NCBI RefSeq assembly: GCF_003065385.1
Contig: NZ_CP023277.1
Location: 698,044 to 762,043 of the forward strand
Reading direction: 5' to 3'
Source of the DNA: Polynucleobacter acidiphobus
GTDB lineage: Bacteria > Pseudomonadota > Gammaproteobacteria > Burkholderiales > Burkholderiaceae
DNA: 64,000 bases
Part shown: in pieces, positions 34,232 through 44,184 of the stretch
Position numbering within the stretch: the stretch's first letter is position 1
Layout: the number at the start of each line of letters is the position of its first letter
Notes under the pieces: model-generated
What the model was told of the DNA's origin: nothing
What the model saw: the letters and a program-made list of their open reading frames with translations, nothing else
The model's database searches: none
Position numbers and translations under genes: made by a program

Positions 34232-35524
34232 ATGTATTTTTTAAAACTGCAACTTTGTTTGCTGCTATGTTGCCTAAGCATCAATCAAAGTTTTGCTCAA
34301 CAGCCATCAAAGGGGATGGATTTGAGGCAATTGTGGAGTGAGTTGAAACTCCATAATCCTCAACTTACCTCTTTGCGCGAGAATTACTTATCGGTTAAGG
34401 CAACGGTGCCGCAGATTGCTGCGCCCGCTAATCCTCAATTGGGGTTGGTATGGTCAGGAATGCCGCCCAATTCGCCGTTGGGACTTGGCGGTGCAAACGC
34501 GAATGATATTAGTAGTAACAATTCAATATCCATTGCTCAGCCTTTTCAATTTCCCGGTAAAAAAAGTCTCGCATCAGAAATTGCTAATACCTCGGCAGAA
34601 TCACTTTTGGCTCAGAGTGAGGCCTCTTACCTGAGCCTTGGGGCGCAGTTATCAACCCTGTATTACAGTGCACTCTCGGCGCAGAAGCAATTGGAGGTCT
34701 CAAAAGAGGTGGTTGCACGATTTGAGTTGGTAAAGAATGTATCACGTGCTCGATATGCCAATAATTCAGCTGCCTACGTTGAGTTTTTAAATACTCAGGT
34801 CGCCCAGAGTGCGGCGATTGCGGATCAGTTCAATATAGAAAAACAACTTCAAACCGCCTATCGGAGCATTAATCAATTAATCGGTCGAGATCCACGTGAA
34901 AAAATTACTTTATCCGGAAATGTTCAGCAGGCGATTCGAATGGTACCAACCCTTATGGAGCTTGAGAACTATGCAGAAACTAGCCACCCTCTATTGCGAA
35001 GCTCCCAACTCGATGTAGATGCTGCCCGCAAAGGAGTCAGCCTTGCTCGAAAAGCCTATCTCCCAGATTTTCAAATTATTGGATCTTCTTACACCCCCCG
35101 GGGCCCATTTGCATCCAATAATGGAGCACTCTTTTATCAATTGGAATTCGATATCGTGATCCCTCTTTATTTCTTCATGAAGGAGAAATATGGAGTAGAG
35201 CAGGCAATTCGAAAACAAGCTTCGGTCGAAGCAAGCAATATTGCCAATCGACAGCAAATTATTTTGGGCGTTACCAATGCTTATACCGCCTATGAGCAAG
35301 CCAAAAATCGTATGCAGTTTATTCGTGACAGTCAGCTATCACAGGCCGATGCAGCTTACAAGGTTTCGCTTGCGCAGTACTCAAATAATGGTCAGGGATT
35401 CAATGACTTGCTAACTGCACAAAATCAATTACGACTTATTCAAAACCAACTGACAGTAGCGGAAAGTGATGTTTTACAAACTTACGCTGTACTGATGGTT
35501 GCTGCTGGACGTGAACCTTTTTAG
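34232..35524 (+). CDS. Heavy-metal RND efflux outer-membrane factor (CzcC/CusC type)
   Basis: A 430-residue TolC-family protein from the ATG at 34232, which has a GGAGG ribosome site; a TTG 15 bases upstream is less likely. Signal peptide ends near SFAQQ. The two outer-membrane-efflux repeats are evident, with long coiled-coil helices (ANTSAESLLAQSEASYLSLG; FNDLLTAQNQLRLIQNQL). It provides the outer-membrane exit duct for the pump encoded by the next two genes, 8 bases apart. Confidence 0.88.
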   Translation: MYFLKLQLCLLLCCLSINQSFAQQPSKGMDLRQLWSELKLHNPQLTSLRENYLSVKATVPQIAAPANPQLGLVWSGMPPNSPLGLGGANANDISSNNSISIAQPFQFPGKKSLASEIANTSAESLLAQSEASYLSLGAQLSTLYYSALSAQKQLEVSKEVVARFELVKNVSRARYANNSAAYVEFLNTQVAQSAAIADQFNIEKQLQTAYRSINQLIGRDPREKITLSGNVQQAIRMVPTLMELENYAETSHPLLRSSQLDVDAARKGVSLARKAYLPDFQIIGSSYTPRGPFASNNGALFYQLEFDIVIPLYFFMKEKYGVEQAIRKQASVEASNIANRQQIILGVTNAYTAYEQAKNRMQFIRDSQLSQADAAYKVSLAQYSNNGQGFNDLLTAQNQLRLIQNQLTVAESDVLQTYAVLMVAAGREPF

Positions 35525-35532
35525 GACATATT

Positions 35533-36768
35533 GTGAAACACCATTTCAATCCAAAACTGATTGCCTACCTAGAGTCATTGTTTAGTCAATTAGCCAATCA
35601 GATCGTTACCCTCCCTAATTATTACTGGAAGCTGTCGCCAGAAAAGCGTTATCGACTTCGGTTGGCTGCATTTGCATTTGCAATCTTGGTAATTGGATTT
35701 ACCATCGGCCGTATTACGAATGTTAATCGTGAAGTTCGCATTGAGGCGCAGGAACGGCAGCTGATGGTTGATAAGACTGGAGCTATGTCGCTTCAGTTGC
35801 CTGGGGTTACTTTAAATCCAGAAATATACCGATTTGAGCGATTAAAGTTAGAAACGCTTCCACAAGAATTAAAAGTGCCCGGGCGCCTTACATTCAATGC
35901 CGAACAGGGGAAATTACTTAGTTCGAGAGTCACTGGTCGGGTTGAAAGAATCTATACCTTTGAGGGCTCTCCCGTAAAAGTTGGAAGTCCCGTGCTGGAG
36001 CTCTACAGCCCTGAATTTCAATCGGCTCAACAGGAGTATTTAATAACAAATCGAACAGTCAAGATATTGAGTGAAGGGACGACCCTGACCAACTTATTGG
36101 CTGATGCAAAGATTACTCTCGATGCAGCGACTAATCGACTGCGTAATCTTGGATTTGCTGATGCGGATATTCTGCAACTAGGCAAAACTGGTCAGGCCAA
36201 TCCAAATCTAATCATGCGCTCGCCAATCTCGGGAATTGTGGTGAAGCGGCATATTGAGCCTGGTGCCAGCGTTGCGGTAGGTGAGCCCTTGGTATTTCTT
36301 GCGAACCCCAATGCACTATGGTTTGTAGGAAATGTTTTTGAGCAAGACGCGCGTTTGATTGAGCGGGGACAAAGCATCAAAATTTCCTTAGAGGCATTTC
36401 CAGACCGCGAAATTTTTGCCAAAGTAAATTATGTGGCGCCAACTATTGATTCGCAAACGCGCGGGTTGCTAATACGAGCAGATATTACCAATCCTGATGG
36501 ATTTTTACGTCCCGATATGTTTGCTAATGCTAGGTTACAAATTGGATTAGCGCAAGCTATCGCTGTTCCACAGGCAGCAATTGTGCGAGATAAAGATATC
36601 CGTTATGCCTTTATTCGTACCTCTTCAGAAAGTTATCGACGAGTGATTGTTAAAGGGTATGACCTTGATGGTCGACGTTTTGCAATTACTGAAGGGGTGA
36701 GCCCAAATGATGAAATACTCACTCAGGGTGCCGTTTTGCTTAATGAACGATTTAGTAAGCAGGACTAA
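35533..36768 (+). CDS. Heavy-metal RND periplasmic adaptor (CzcB/CusB type)
   Basis: A 411-residue membrane-fusion protein starting with GTG at 35533. It has an unusual cytoplasmic N-terminus of ~40 residues before one membrane helix (about 43-60). The barrel-sandwich hybrid domain is seen in SSRVTGRVERIYTFEGSPVK and SPISGIVVKRHIEPGASV, then a beta-barrel domain with VGNVFEQDARLIERGQS. It links the inner-membrane pump and the outer-membrane factor. The GTG codon and the 2-base gap to the pump gene fit operon translation. Confidence 0.88.
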   Translation: MKHHFNPKLIAYLESLFSQLANQIVTLPNYYWKLSPEKRYRLRLAAFAFAILVIGFTIGRITNVNREVRIEAQERQLMVDKTGAMSLQLPGVTLNPEIYRFERLKLETLPQELKVPGRLTFNAEQGKLLSSRVTGRVERIYTFEGSPVKVGSPVLELYSPEFQSAQQEYLITNRTVKILSEGTTLTNLLADAKITLDAATNRLRNLGFADADILQLGKTGQANPNLIMRSPISGIVVKRHIEPGASVAVGEPLVFLANPNALWFVGNVFEQDARLIERGQSIKISLEAFPDREIFAKVNYVAPTIDSQTRGLLIRADITNPDGFLRPDMFANARLQIGLAQAIAVPQAAIVRDKDIRYAFIRTSSESYRRVIVKGYDLDGRRFAITEGVSPNDEILTQGAVLLNERFSKQD

Positions 36769-36770
36769 TA

Positions 36771-39700
36771 ATGAGCTTAATCACTTCATTAGTCCGGGGC
36801 GTTATTCATAAACGGGGCATTGTTTTAGCTTGTTGCGCTGTGTTGCTCATTCTGGGGGTATTGGCACTCCGATCGCTCCCAATCCAACCTTACCCTGGGG
36901 TTGCTCCTTTGACGATACAGGCTATTTCCCAATGGCCGGGTCGCGGAACAACCGAGGTCGAGCAGCAAATCACAATTCCTGTTGAGAATGCGCTTGCTGG
37001 TATTCCTGGTGTGCAAACATTTCGGTCAGTGTCCTTATTTGGCCTGTCCGTTGTGACCCTGAAATTTGATAATCGAAGCGATGCATTTAAAGCAAGACAA
37101 ATTTTTACTGCAAACCTTTCTAAGGTTGAGTTTCCTCCTGGCGTGATTTCAACCATAAGTCCCGACTCCGATGCGACGGGTGAGATCATGCGCTATCAAG
37201 TAACTTCCAATCATGCCGACTCACAACAATTAAAAACACTTCAGAACTATGAAATTTACAAAGAGTTAAAGCAAACACCTGGGGTTGCTGAGGTATCTTC
37301 GTTCGGTGGCAAAGTTCGTCAATATCAGGTGATCATCCGCCCCGAGGCTCTGCAGGCAAAAAATATAACGCTAACTCAGCTGATTGATGCTCTTTCGGCC
37401 TCAAATATTAATACTGGTGGCGGTTTATTTCCAAGTGGTGAGCAACAATTTGTTGTGCGAGGCGTTGGACTGCTCAAAAACGTAAACGATATTAAGCAAG
37501 TTGTAGTAACCAATAACAATGGCATCCCCATTCGCATCGGAGATATTGCTGAAGTCAAAATAGGACATGCTCCGCGATTGGGTATGTTTCAGTTTAATGA
37601 TCAGCCCGATGAGGTTGAGGGCATTATCTATTTACGTCGAGGGGAAAAGGCAACCGAAGTGCTGGCTCGTGTTCGGGAGCGTATTCACAACTTAAATACG
37701 AATGTCCTGCCGCCAGGGATTGAGATTAAGCCATTTTATGATCGTCAAAATTTATTGGATATTACAGTTGGTACCGTAAAACACACATTATTTTTTGGCA
37801 TCTCACTAGTGCTGGTGGTTTTATATGTTTTCTTAGGTAATTTGCGCGCTGCCGCAGTTGTTGCAGCGATTATTCCCCTGGCATTATGTTTTTCATTTAT
37901 CCAGATGGATTTATTTTCAGTCCCTGCCAATTTGATTTCGTTGGGGGCAATTGATTTCGGAATCATTGTAGACGCCGCGGTGATTGTGACCGAAAACGTC
38001 ATGCGGCATCTGGAGGATGGCAAAAAGCGTCTAAACCAAAGCATCGTGCTGGCTGTCAGCGAGGTTCAGCGAGCGATGATTTATTCGGTTTGCATCATCA
38101 TTGTGGCCTACTCTCCATTATTTTTAATGGGTGGGGTAGAGGGCATTATTTTTAAACCAATGGCATTTACCATGGGTTTTGCATTAATTGCAGCCATGAT
38201 TCTCAGCTTAACGTTTCTACCGGCAATCATGTCATTGATCTTTGGAGAAAACTTCCATCATCGGCCACCAAAATTCATTACCTCCATTCTGATTTGGTAC
38301 AAGCCATTACTGCGTGGTTGGATGGATAAGCCGCGTACCATTGCCGCAGCCTCTGTTTTTATTTTGGGCCTAACGCTATTGAGTGCCACCCGACTAGGAA
38401 CTGCCTTTCTACCGACACTTGAAGAAAATAATATTTGGCTTCGCGTGACCCTACCTAATACGGTTGACTTGGATTACTCGGTCAAAATTGCCAATCAACT
38501 GCGGGAGTTGTTTCGAAAACAGCCAGAGATTCAAAATGTAGCAGTTCAAATTGGTCGCCCAGATGATGGGACGGATCCTACCGGGGTCTTTAACCAAGAG
38601 TATGGGTTATATCTTAAGCCGCCAGATCAGATGCCAAAGGGCAGTAGTAAGAAATTATTGATTAATCATCTAGAGGATGAGCTCAACACAATTCCGGGAA
38701 TTACGTACAGCTTCTCGCAGTACATTCAAGATAATGTGAATGAAGCTATTTCAGGTGTGAAGGGTGAGAATTCCATCAAAATTTATGGCCCTGATCTAGA
38801 GATATTGGATCAGAAGGCGAATGAGGTTCTTAAGGTCCTTCGGCAAGTCAAGGGTGTTACGGATGAGGGAATATTAAAAGAGCTCGGTCAACCTACTCTA
38901 AATATTGAAATTGATCGAGAGCGTGCCGCACGTTATAACATTGAGATGGATGAAATCCAAGTCGTGGTATCCAATGCGATTGGAGGAACTCCTATCACGC
39001 AGTTATTAGAAGACGAAAAGAGCTTTGGTATAGCGATTCGTTTAAATGAGAATAATCGTAACGATACAACCGACATTGCCAGTTTGCTAATTGATACACC
39101 CAGTGGCGCGCGAATACCGTTATCAATGGTTGCCAATGTCAAGATAGGTGATGGCCCATTCTTTATTTATCGTGAATCTGGCAAGCGCTATATTGCGATT
39201 AAATTTAGTGTTCGAGATCGAGACCTTGGAAGTACTGTCGAGGATGCGAAATACTTAGTTGGCAAATCGATCTCCCTTCCCCCTAATTACTCCATTTCGT
39301 GGGATGGTCAGTTCAATCAGATGAAAGAGGCACAAAAACGCCTAATGTTTATTGTGCCACTTGCATTATTGGCTATCTTGCTATTGTTAATTAGTGTCTT
39401 TGGCAATTTAAGAGATGCATTAATTGTATTGATCAACGTTCCATTTGCCGCAATCGGAGGGATTGTTGCTTTGCACTTAGCTGGTGAGACATTAAGCATT
39501 TCTGCGCTTTTTGGATTCTTGTCATTATTTGGTATCGCGATTTTGGATGGCGTTATTTTGATCTCGTTTATTAACAAAGTACAAATTGAAAACCTGTCTG
39601 ACATGAAAAATGCCATGGTCGAAGGTGCTAGCTTAAGGGTCCGCCCTGTTTTAATGACAGCGCTACTATCAGGCCTGGGCCTATTGCCCGCCGCGCTCTC

Positions 39701-39848
39701 TCAATCAATTGGCTCGGAAGCGCAGCGACCCTTGGCTCTCGTGATTGTGGGAGGAATGGTGACTGCCGCCACCTTAACTCTCTTTGTTCTTCCAGTGCTG
39801 TATGCATGGGTTCGATCAAGATCATTCGCCAAGAACTATACTGTCTAA
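36771..39848 (+). CDS. Heavy-metal RND efflux pump (CzcA type)
   Basis: A 1025-residue inner-membrane pump with 12 helices and two large periplasmic loops. The proton-relay motif in helix 4 is AIDFGIIVDAAVIVTEN with D395, D401 and E408, equivalent to D402, D408 and E415 of CzcA, so it belongs to the HME class that exports Zn, Co, Ni or Cd rather than Cu/Ag. DGVILISFIN in the second half is also typical. It completes a C-B-A operon headed by the small protein at 33795. No two-component regulator is adjacent. Confidence 0.92.
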   Translation: MSLITSLVRGVIHKRGIVLACCAVLLILGVLALRSLPIQPYPGVAPLTIQAISQWPGRGTTEVEQQITIPVENALAGIPGVQTFRSVSLFGLSVVTLKFDNRSDAFKARQIFTANLSKVEFPPGVISTISPDSDATGEIMRYQVTSNHADSQQLKTLQNYEIYKELKQTPGVAEVSSFGGKVRQYQVIIRPEALQAKNITLTQLIDALSASNINTGGGLFPSGEQQFVVRGVGLLKNVNDIKQVVVTNNNGIPIRIGDIAEVKIGHAPRLGMFQFNDQPDEVEGIIYLRRGEKATEVLARVRERIHNLNTNVLPPGIEIKPFYDRQNLLDITVGTVKHTLFFGISLVLVVLYVFLGNLRAAAVVAAIIPLALCFSFIQMDLFSVPANLISLGAIDFGIIVDAAVIVTENVMRHLEDGKKRLNQSIVLAVSEVQRAMIYSVCIIIVAYSPLFLMGGVEGIIFKPMAFTMGFALIAAMILSLTFLPAIMSLIFGENFHHRPPKFITSILIWYKPLLRGWMDKPRTIAAASVFILGLTLLSATRLGTAFLPTLEENNIWLRVTLPNTVDLDYSVKIANQLRELFRKQPEIQNVAVQIGRPDDGTDPTGVFNQEYGLYLKPPDQMPKGSSKKLLINHLEDELNTIPGITYSFSQYIQDNVNEAISGVKGENSIKIYGPDLEILDQKANEVLKVLRQVKGVTDEGILKELGQPTLNIEIDRERAARYNIEMDEIQVVVSNAIGGTPITQLLEDEKSFGIAIRLNENNRNDTTDIASLLIDTPSGARIPLSMVANVKIGDGPFFIYRESGKRYIAIKFSVRDRDLGSTVEDAKYLVGKSISLPPNYSISWDGQFNQMKEAQKRLMFIVPLALLAILLLLISVFGNLRDALIVLINVPFAAIGGIVALHLAGETLSISALFGFLSLFGIAILDGVILISFINKVQIENLSDMKNAMVEGASLRVRPVLMTALLSGLGLLPAALSQSIGSEAQRPLALVIVGGMVTAATLTLFVLPVLYAWVRSRSFAKNYTV

Positions 39849-39871
39849 AATAATTCAAAAAAGTTATGTAG

Positions 39872-41224
39872 GTGAATAAAGAGACGGATATCTTAATCAT
39901 TGGCGATGGTTTCTCAGCCGCTGTCGCCTTGATTCATCTGCTGCGTCAAGGGATCGATGCGCAGTCAATTACGATTCTTGGTAAGCATTCTCCCGGACGG
40001 GGTAATGCATATGGGTGCACAAGCCCAGCATTTCGGTTAAATGTCCGTGAAGATCTTCCAATTATCTTCTCCGAAGACCCGCTGCATTTTGCCAGGTGGG
40101 CAAATGAGCATATTAAGGATCCCCAAGCTAAAACAAGCGCAGGCTACTTCTATCGCCGCAGTGATTTTGGCACTTACATGAATCAATTGGTTAATCACCA
40201 ACTCGACGGTAGAGACCTTAATCATATTCAAGGTGAGGCACAGCGCATCACCGGGTCTGATGGTCGGTGGAGAGTGGAGCTCAAGACTGGTGAGTATATC
40301 GATGCAAAGGTAATGATTCTGGCGACTGGCAATGCCACGCCGACCTGGCCATGCCCAGTTCACATTGAGCAGACCTCAAGTCAGCTCACTCTGACTGAGA
40401 ACCCATGGCCGGGTGACTACCTTCATCGGATACCCGTAAATGATCATGTCCTATTACTCGGCGGTGGATTAACCGCATTGGATGCCATTAATGGTTTGGT
40501 AGAGCAGGGCCACCAAGGAAAAGTCTCAGTGATTTCTCCACGAGTACTTTTTCCCCCATCTCAGGCGCCATGGACCAGAACCAAGCAACCACAATGGCCT
40601 AATCCCATTACACCTGCACGATTGGTACGCTTCATGCGCCACTATCTCCCGAATACCCCAACCGATCAATCGGAATGGCAATGTGCCTGGGAAGAGCTGC
40701 GACCCGATCTCAATCGTATTTGGCAGGGATTTAATGCTTATCAGCGCAGAATCTTGATGAAACGCTTTGGCTGGCTTTGGAATCTCTATCGATTTCGGGC
40801 TTCACCCCAAACTATTGCGGCTTACCATCAAATGCGCGATCAGCAACAGATTGAGTTTCGATGCGGACGCGCCAAGAATATTACTGTTCGTGATGGTGCG
40901 ATTCATGTAACACTTCATGATGGAGAAGTAGTACATGGCCACCATTTAATTAATTGCACTGGGGTAGCGCGCGATCGATTACTTGATCAATTGATAAGCG
41001 ACGCCATTGCAAGCCCTGATGCACTCAAGAGTTCGATCGCAATCGATTCACAGCTTAGTGTTCTTGATCCAAGGGGCAGGGCCCATCAAAGCCTTTGGAT
41101 GATTGGACCAGCAACTATGGGCAGTTTGGGGGACGTGATTGCGGCAAGCGCAATTGCTAAGCAAGCCGAGCAACTCGCTAAAGCAATCCGATTAAACTGG
41201 ATGCCTAGTTCAAATGTTCAATAA
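39872..41224 (+). CDS. FAD/NAD(P)-binding protein (PF13454-like)
   Basis: A 450-residue protein starting with GTG. The N-terminal dinucleotide-binding site is ILIIGDGFSAAVALIHL and a second Rossmann motif is VLLLGGGLTALDAINGL (about residue 190). YGCTSPAFRLNVRED is the pattern of the FAD-NAD(P)-binding family often encoded near metal or cyclodipeptide genes. The enzyme's reaction is unknown. It follows the RND pump by 23 bases and may be its last operon member or the start of a new unit. Confidence 0.8.
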   Translation: MNKETDILIIGDGFSAAVALIHLLRQGIDAQSITILGKHSPGRGNAYGCTSPAFRLNVREDLPIIFSEDPLHFARWANEHIKDPQAKTSAGYFYRRSDFGTYMNQLVNHQLDGRDLNHIQGEAQRITGSDGRWRVELKTGEYIDAKVMILATGNATPTWPCPVHIEQTSSQLTLTENPWPGDYLHRIPVNDHVLLLGGGLTALDAINGLVEQGHQGKVSVISPRVLFPPSQAPWTRTKQPQWPNPITPARLVRFMRHYLPNTPTDQSEWQCAWEELRPDLNRIWQGFNAYQRRILMKRFGWLWNLYRFRASPQTIAAYHQMRDQQQIEFRCGRAKNITVRDGAIHVTLHDGEVVHGHHLINCTGVARDRLLDQLISDAIASPDALKSSIAIDSQLSVLDPRGRAHQSLWMIGPATMGSLGDVIAASAIAKQAEQLAKAIRLNWMPSSNVQ

Positions 41225-41231
41225 CGCTATT

Positions 41232-41477
41232 ATGAAACGACTCTCGACTTCCTCCCAGTGCAAATTCATCGTATTGGCCGCATTAATAATGCTGCAGGGC
41301 TGCGCTGCTGTCTTTACGGATGCATCGGACGCCAATCATGTCACCTTTTTGAATAGCGCAGATGAGTCACTTCCTCAACTGACAGAGAAAGCAAATGCCT
41401 ACTGCCAACAGTACGGCAAGAGAGCGGTGTATCGCAAGGGCGATAATTTACTAGTCGCTGTATTTGACTGCCGCTAA
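41232..41477 (+). CDS. Small putative lipoprotein
   Basis: An 81-residue protein with a lipoprotein signal: hydrophobic FIVLAALIMLQGC with Cys24. The mature part contains two Cys (AYCQQYGK and FDCR) that may form a disulfide. No family recognised. It starts 7 bases after the FAD protein's stop, and is convergent with the patatin gene. Confidence 0.65.
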   Translation: MKRLSTSSQCKFIVLAALIMLQGCAAVFTDASDANHVTFLNSADESLPQLTEKANAYCQQYGKRAVYRKGDNLLVAVFDCR

Positions 41478-41479
41478 GC

Positions 41480-42745
41480 TTACTTTGTTTTCTTGGGAGT
41501 CGGTTTAGTATTCAAAAGCTCAGGCTGCATCGTCGTATCTTCCTCGATTGATTTACGATAGCCCGGCGGGTACTTGCTCCAGTCATAGCCTTTGCGAGCT
41601 CGCTGATAAGCGTAGTCATAGAGCGCCTGCATGTATTTGGTATCAAATTCTTCAACATGCGGGAAAGTAAAGTCTGCGCCAATATAAGCTAGATTGAATC
41701 CAACTCGATCATCCTGGGTGATGTTGTAAATACGATAAAGATCGCCGAGGCCTTGCGATTGAATCAATTGCGAGATCGCACGACCCGCGATACTCAGGGT
41801 GCGACGCTCGGTTTGCTGCCAATCGACATCCAGGCGAGCATTGCGAATGATGTAGGCCTGGCGATTCGTATTACGCTTCACACCAATTTCCTTGGCACGG
41901 TTTGCTGCCGCCCCAGGATAGAGAAAAACCTGAGTGGTTGCACCACCATCAACATGCATCTCCTGAAACTCTTTGCCATCGATCATGAAATCAAACATTA
42001 CAGGGGGAAAGGCCGCTGGAATCGAAGCCGAGGCTAGCAAGATCTTACGAAAGAGCTCTAGAGATTCAGGGGTGCCGATACTCGCGATTTGCCCCATATT
42101 CCAGATCACTGGAGTGCCTGCATCAATATTGGTTGTACCAATCAAAAGCCAGCGACCCCGGTTGTTGTACTCATGCGCCACTTTTTTCAAAAAGTCGGCG
42201 GTGACATATTTGGATATCAACTGAAACAAAGGGGAAGTATCCGCTAAGCCATCACCAAAGAACCCGGATAAAAAGCCGCGCGACTTAAAAATATCACTGG
42301 GCTTAACTTTAGTATAGACCTCGGTGAGAACAGGATCATAGTCTTTGCCTAAATAGGCAAAGGGTGCAATGAGGGCCCCGGTGCTAATGCCAGTCACCAA
42401 ATTGAATTCAGGGCGCGTGCCTTGCTCAGTCCAGCCAACCAAAAGACCTGCACCAAATGCCCCATTATCACCACCACCGGATAGGGATAGATAATTGCTC
42501 TTGCCATCAAGAACCGTTTTGCCCAAGCGTTTATTGAGTTGATTGACATCATCAACAAAGCTGTTAATTCCGGCGGAAGTGGCGATTAAATAGCGCGAAC
42601 TTTGCATGCCAGCAATTTGTGCACGGGTTAAATCCGAAGCTGGAACAGCGGCTTTGCGCTCTAAGGTACCGCAAGCGCTAAGCGCTAAAGTACTAAGAAT
42701 GAAAACGGCATAACGGATGAATGGCGAGCGCATAGAGAGTTTCAA
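41480..42745 (-). CDS. Patatin-like phospholipase, lipoprotein
   Basis: A 421-residue protein with a lipobox (LALSAC, Cys25). The patatin catalytic parts are complete: oxyanion loop SGGGDNGAFGAG (89-100), nucleophile Ser121 in GISTG, and the catalytic Asp in VDGGATTQ. Patatin lipases hydrolyse phospholipids or acyl esters; as a lipoprotein it would work in the periplasm or outer membrane. The Lys/Pro/Thr tail is disordered. It lies 41 bases after the NodT-type gene on the same strand and may be the last gene of that operon. Confidence 0.88.
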   Translation of the reverse strand: MKLSMRSPFIRYAVFILSTLALSACGTLERKAAVPASDLTRAQIAGMQSSRYLIATSAGINSFVDDVNQLNKRLGKTVLDGKSNYLSLSGGGDNGAFGAGLLVGWTEQGTRPEFNLVTGISTGALIAPFAYLGKDYDPVLTEVYTKVKPSDIFKSRGFLSGFFGDGLADTSPLFQLISKYVTADFLKKVAHEYNNRGRWLLIGTTNIDAGTPVIWNMGQIASIGTPESLELFRKILLASASIPAAFPPVMFDFMIDGKEFQEMHVDGGATTQVFLYPGAAANRAKEIGVKRNTNRQAYIIRNARLDVDWQQTERRTLSIAGRAISQLIQSQGLGDLYRIYNITQDDRVGFNLAYIGADFTFPHVEEFDTKYMQALYDYAYQRARKGYDWSKYPPGYRKSIEEDTTMQPELLNTKPTPKKTK

Positions 42746-42786
42746 TCAAAAAATAAAGGGATAAAAAAGTTCAGGTATGAAAGAGT

Positions 42787-44184
42787 CTAAGGAGTAGCGG
42801 AGCCACCTAAGGCAAGGTATAGATTGACTCGTTGGGTTAGGGCATCAACTTGCCCCTGACGGAAATTGATCTCAGTAGTATTTGTTTTGATCTTCTGTTG
42901 CTGAATCTGACGTTGGTCAATACGACCAATCACAAACTCTTGTTCGGTATTTTGTAGGATTTGTTTTTGCTCCTTCAGTTGGGTCTGCAGTGCGAGGGTG
43001 CGCTCGCGCCAAGTCATTTCACCATTGAGGGCATTCTCAACATCACCAAACGCATTTAGAACGACTTTCCCATAGTTGGCTAATGCTGCTTGTGCCTCTG
43101 CATTCTGATAGGCAATTTGTGCCTCAATCGCACCACCCTGAAAGAGTGGCATCATGACATTTGCCCCAACACCCAAACTACTGCTTGGGCCACTGATCAA
43201 ACTAAACACTTGGCTATTGATATAGCCAAATCCAGCGGTCAAGCTAATCTTGGGAAGACGCGCCATGCGTTTCTCGGCAGCGGCATAGAAGGCGCTGTTC
43301 ACACGTGCCTCGGCCGCCATAATATCGGGGCGACGCTCTAAAATATCAGTTGGAATACCTGGCGCAACTGGAGGTGGTAAGGCAGGAAGCTGTGTGCTCT
43401 TGAGTGGTTTGGCGTGGGGATAGCGCCCCACTAAAATCTCAACGGCGCGCAGTGCCTGATCGCGTGCCTGTTTCGCAATCAGTTCCGCCTCTTTGCTTTG
43501 TGCAGCGCTTGCTTTTGCTGTCGAGACCTCGGACTTCGATGAGGCGCCAATATCTTCCCGTATGGCAGTGAGCTCGGCATAGCGTGCTGCAGCATTGGCA
43601 TTCTCTTCGGCTAAGCGTGCCTGATCTTGTAGTCCTCTGGCAAGCCATACCGTTTTGGTCAAGGTTCCCACCAGCGAGAGTTGGGCTGCCTCTTGTTCTG
43701 CATTGAGGGCACGTGCATTCTCACGCGCACCAGCGACCTGATTACGTACTCGACCCCAGAGGTCTAGTTCCCAATTGGCACCAATGTAATAACCAGTTAA
43801 GCCTGTACCACTTGATCCAACCCGACCGCCCGTATTGCCAACCACCCCTAAGCTTGGGTATTGCGCACCACCTGCCGCATCAATCAAAGCCTGGGCCTGT
43901 AAGCGCCGTGCAGCCATCACCCGAATGTCGGGCTGATTTAGTAGTGCCTCGGCTACTAACTCATTCAGTTCTGGATCATTAAATTGTGCAAGCCATGCCT
44001 TATCGAGCGCTGGTCCGCTTACGCTTGGGGTGCTAAATTGATTGGGGATGGCGACCTTGGGTAAGGACTGCTCACGTAGCGCCTGACCTGTTAATGGATC
44101 TTGAATTGCGCATGCACTTAGCCCCAGTGCTAGAGCACCGCTAATGCTGGTAATGAATCGAGTGCGCATCCGCCTAAATATCAT
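42787..44184 (-). CDS. NodT-family efflux outer-membrane lipoprotein
   Basis: A 465-residue outer-membrane factor with a lipobox (GLSAC, Cys25) and two OEP repeats typical of RND/MFS efflux ducts; YYIGANWELDLWGRVRNQV is the family signature. It begins directly after the HlyD-like stop, so the two are tightly linked. No MFS or RND pump is in the operon; the other partners are HlyD- and DUF3302-type proteins. Confidence 0.9.
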   Translation of the reverse strand: MIFRRMRTRFITSISGALALGLSACAIQDPLTGQALREQSLPKVAIPNQFSTPSVSGPALDKAWLAQFNDPELNELVAEALLNQPDIRVMAARRLQAQALIDAAGGAQYPSLGVVGNTGGRVGSSGTGLTGYYIGANWELDLWGRVRNQVAGARENARALNAEQEAAQLSLVGTLTKTVWLARGLQDQARLAEENANAAARYAELTAIREDIGASSKSEVSTAKASAAQSKEAELIAKQARDQALRAVEILVGRYPHAKPLKSTQLPALPPPVAPGIPTDILERRPDIMAAEARVNSAFYAAAEKRMARLPKISLTAGFGYINSQVFSLISGPSSSLGVGANVMMPLFQGGAIEAQIAYQNAEAQAALANYGKVVLNAFGDVENALNGEMTWRERTLALQTQLKEQKQILQNTEQEFVIGRIDQRQIQQQKIKTNTTEINFRQGQVDALTQRVNLYLALGGSATP